Positions 63,527 to 64,000 of a stretch of DNA of 64,000 nucleotides are shown piece by piece. The position numbers and the translations under genes were made by a program. This DNA comes from Gilvimarinus chinensis DSM 19667. Its GTDB lineage: Bacteria > Pseudomonadota > Gammaproteobacteria > Pseudomonadales > Cellvibrionaceae. Under the pieces are notes generated by a model. It was not told where the DNA came from, ran no database searches, and saw only the letters and a list, made by a program, of their open reading frames with translations. The stretch is taken from assembly GCF_000377745.1 (NCBI RefSeq), contig NZ_KB898712.1, forward strand, positions 1 to 64,000. Direction: 5' to 3'. Numbering within the stretch: position 1 is the first letter of the stretch; each line of letters begins with the position of its first letter.

Positions 63527-64000
63527 ATGTCAGAGCGCAAAGCGCAGGTTTCCCGCGATACTCTGGAAACGCAAATCAGTGTCGAGCTGGATTTAGACGG
63601 CACAGGCTGCGGTAAATTCGATACCGGGGTGCCCTTTTTAGAGCACATGATGGATCAGATTGCCCGCCACGGCATGATTGACCTGGATGTGTACTGCAAA
63701 GGCGATATCCACATTGACGATCACCACACCGTGGAAGATATCGGCATCACTATCGGTCAGGCCATTGCTCAGGCCGTGGGGGATAAAAAAGGTATTCGCC
63801 GCTACGGTCACGCCTATGTGCCCCTGGACGAAGCCCTGTCCCGCGTGGTGATCGATTTTTCCGGTCGCCCCGGGCTGATTATGAAAGTGCCCTTTACCCA
63901 AAAGCGCATCGGCAAGTTTGATACCGAGCTGTTCTCTGAGTTCTTCCATGGCTTCGTCAATCACGCCCAGGTGACCCTGCACATTGATAGTCTGCGCGGC
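63527..64000 (+). CDS. hisB: Imidazoleglycerol-phosphate dehydratase, 3' end beyond window
   Basis: The frame runs from ATG 63527 (GGAGAAGG upstream) through the last base, 158 codons. It has the monofunctional HisB hallmarks [24 protein letters not shown] and F-F-H-G-F-V-N-H-A, with manganese-binding histidines. It dehydrates IGP in histidine synthesis. TATAAT at 63482-63487 is a likely -10. The family is about 197 residues, so roughly 40 are missing here. hisH and hisA would be expected next. Confidence 0.95.
   Translation, partial: MSERKAQVSRDTLETQISVELDLDGTGCGKFDTGVPFLEHMMDQIARHGMIDLDVYCKGDIHIDDHHTVEDIGITIGQAIAQAVGDKKGIRRYGHAYVPLDEALSRVVIDFSGRPGLIMKVPFTQKRIGKFDTELFSEFFHGFVNHAQVTLHIDSLRG

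Overview
The window looks like chromosome of a marine or estuarine polysaccharide-degrading gammaproteobacterium, probably Cellvibrionaceae or a close relative. The basis is the Pseudomonas-like order coaBC-algC-argB-(slmA)-pyrE-crc-rph-yicC, the zapA-6S RNA-fau and ygfB-pepP-ubiH-ubiI neighbourhoods, and secreted CAZymes with poly-Ser or Gly/Asp-rich linkers. No genus can be fixed from sequence alone. No rRNA, tRNA, CRISPR array or prophage was seen.

Layout. (1) 1-2.3 kb is a mobile-element scar: the right part of an IS3-family element abuts an IS110-family transposase whose reading frame runs into the IS3 terminal repeat, followed by a REP-transposase-like helix-turn-helix fragment between 18-bp direct repeats. 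(2) 2.3-14.5 kb is the most unusual region. It is a divergent cluster of exported proteins: a DUF1501-like Tat protein flanked by oppositely oriented structured repeats, a LamG/di-haem lipoprotein, a DUF1588-like mono-haem protein, a di-haem HzsA-like lipoprotein, two outer-membrane barrels, a TlpA thioredoxin, a DUF4266 lipoprotein ending in Cys-Gly-Cys-Asn, and a DUF3570 barrel. (3) 14.5-25.6 kb is mixed: a methyltransferase broken by an amber codon, a PLA2-like secreted protein, GtrA, a sugar MFS transporter, a DUF6249/ECF sigma/anti-sigma module, a ybhP-clsB-ybhN membrane-lipid operon, and small exported proteins. (4) 25.6-40.5 kb is exported degradation and envelope: an ExeM/NucH nuclease, an AraC regulator divergent from an LpxC paralogue, a Ser-rich lipoprotein, a sialate-O-acetylesterase-type esterase, two tandem paralogous lyases (one clear PL7 alginate lyase, one with altered motifs), and a GH19 chitinase with a strong palindrome over its promoter. 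(5) 40.6-64 kb is housekeeping: a nucleoside-recognition transporter, a glutaredoxin, an autoregulated-looking XRE module, yicC, rph, crc, pyrE, slmA, argB, algC, coaBC, radC, rpmB, rpmG, rpiA, ilvA, fau, 6S RNA, zapA, a ZapB-like protein, ygfB, pepP, ubiH, ubiI, a cold-shock protein, DUF3301 and the start of hisB.

How the genes work together. The exported haem/thioredoxin/barrel cluster has the parts of a periplasm-to-outer-membrane redox system of unknown substrate. The lyases, esterase, chitinase and nuclease point to scavenging of alginate, chitin and extracellular DNA. algC and crc tie the conserved core to polysaccharide synthesis and carbon-source control. Starts were adjusted where a Shine-Dalgarno, an operon overlap or a signal peptide favoured a different codon from the longest frame. 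Family assignments are from recalled motifs, not searches.
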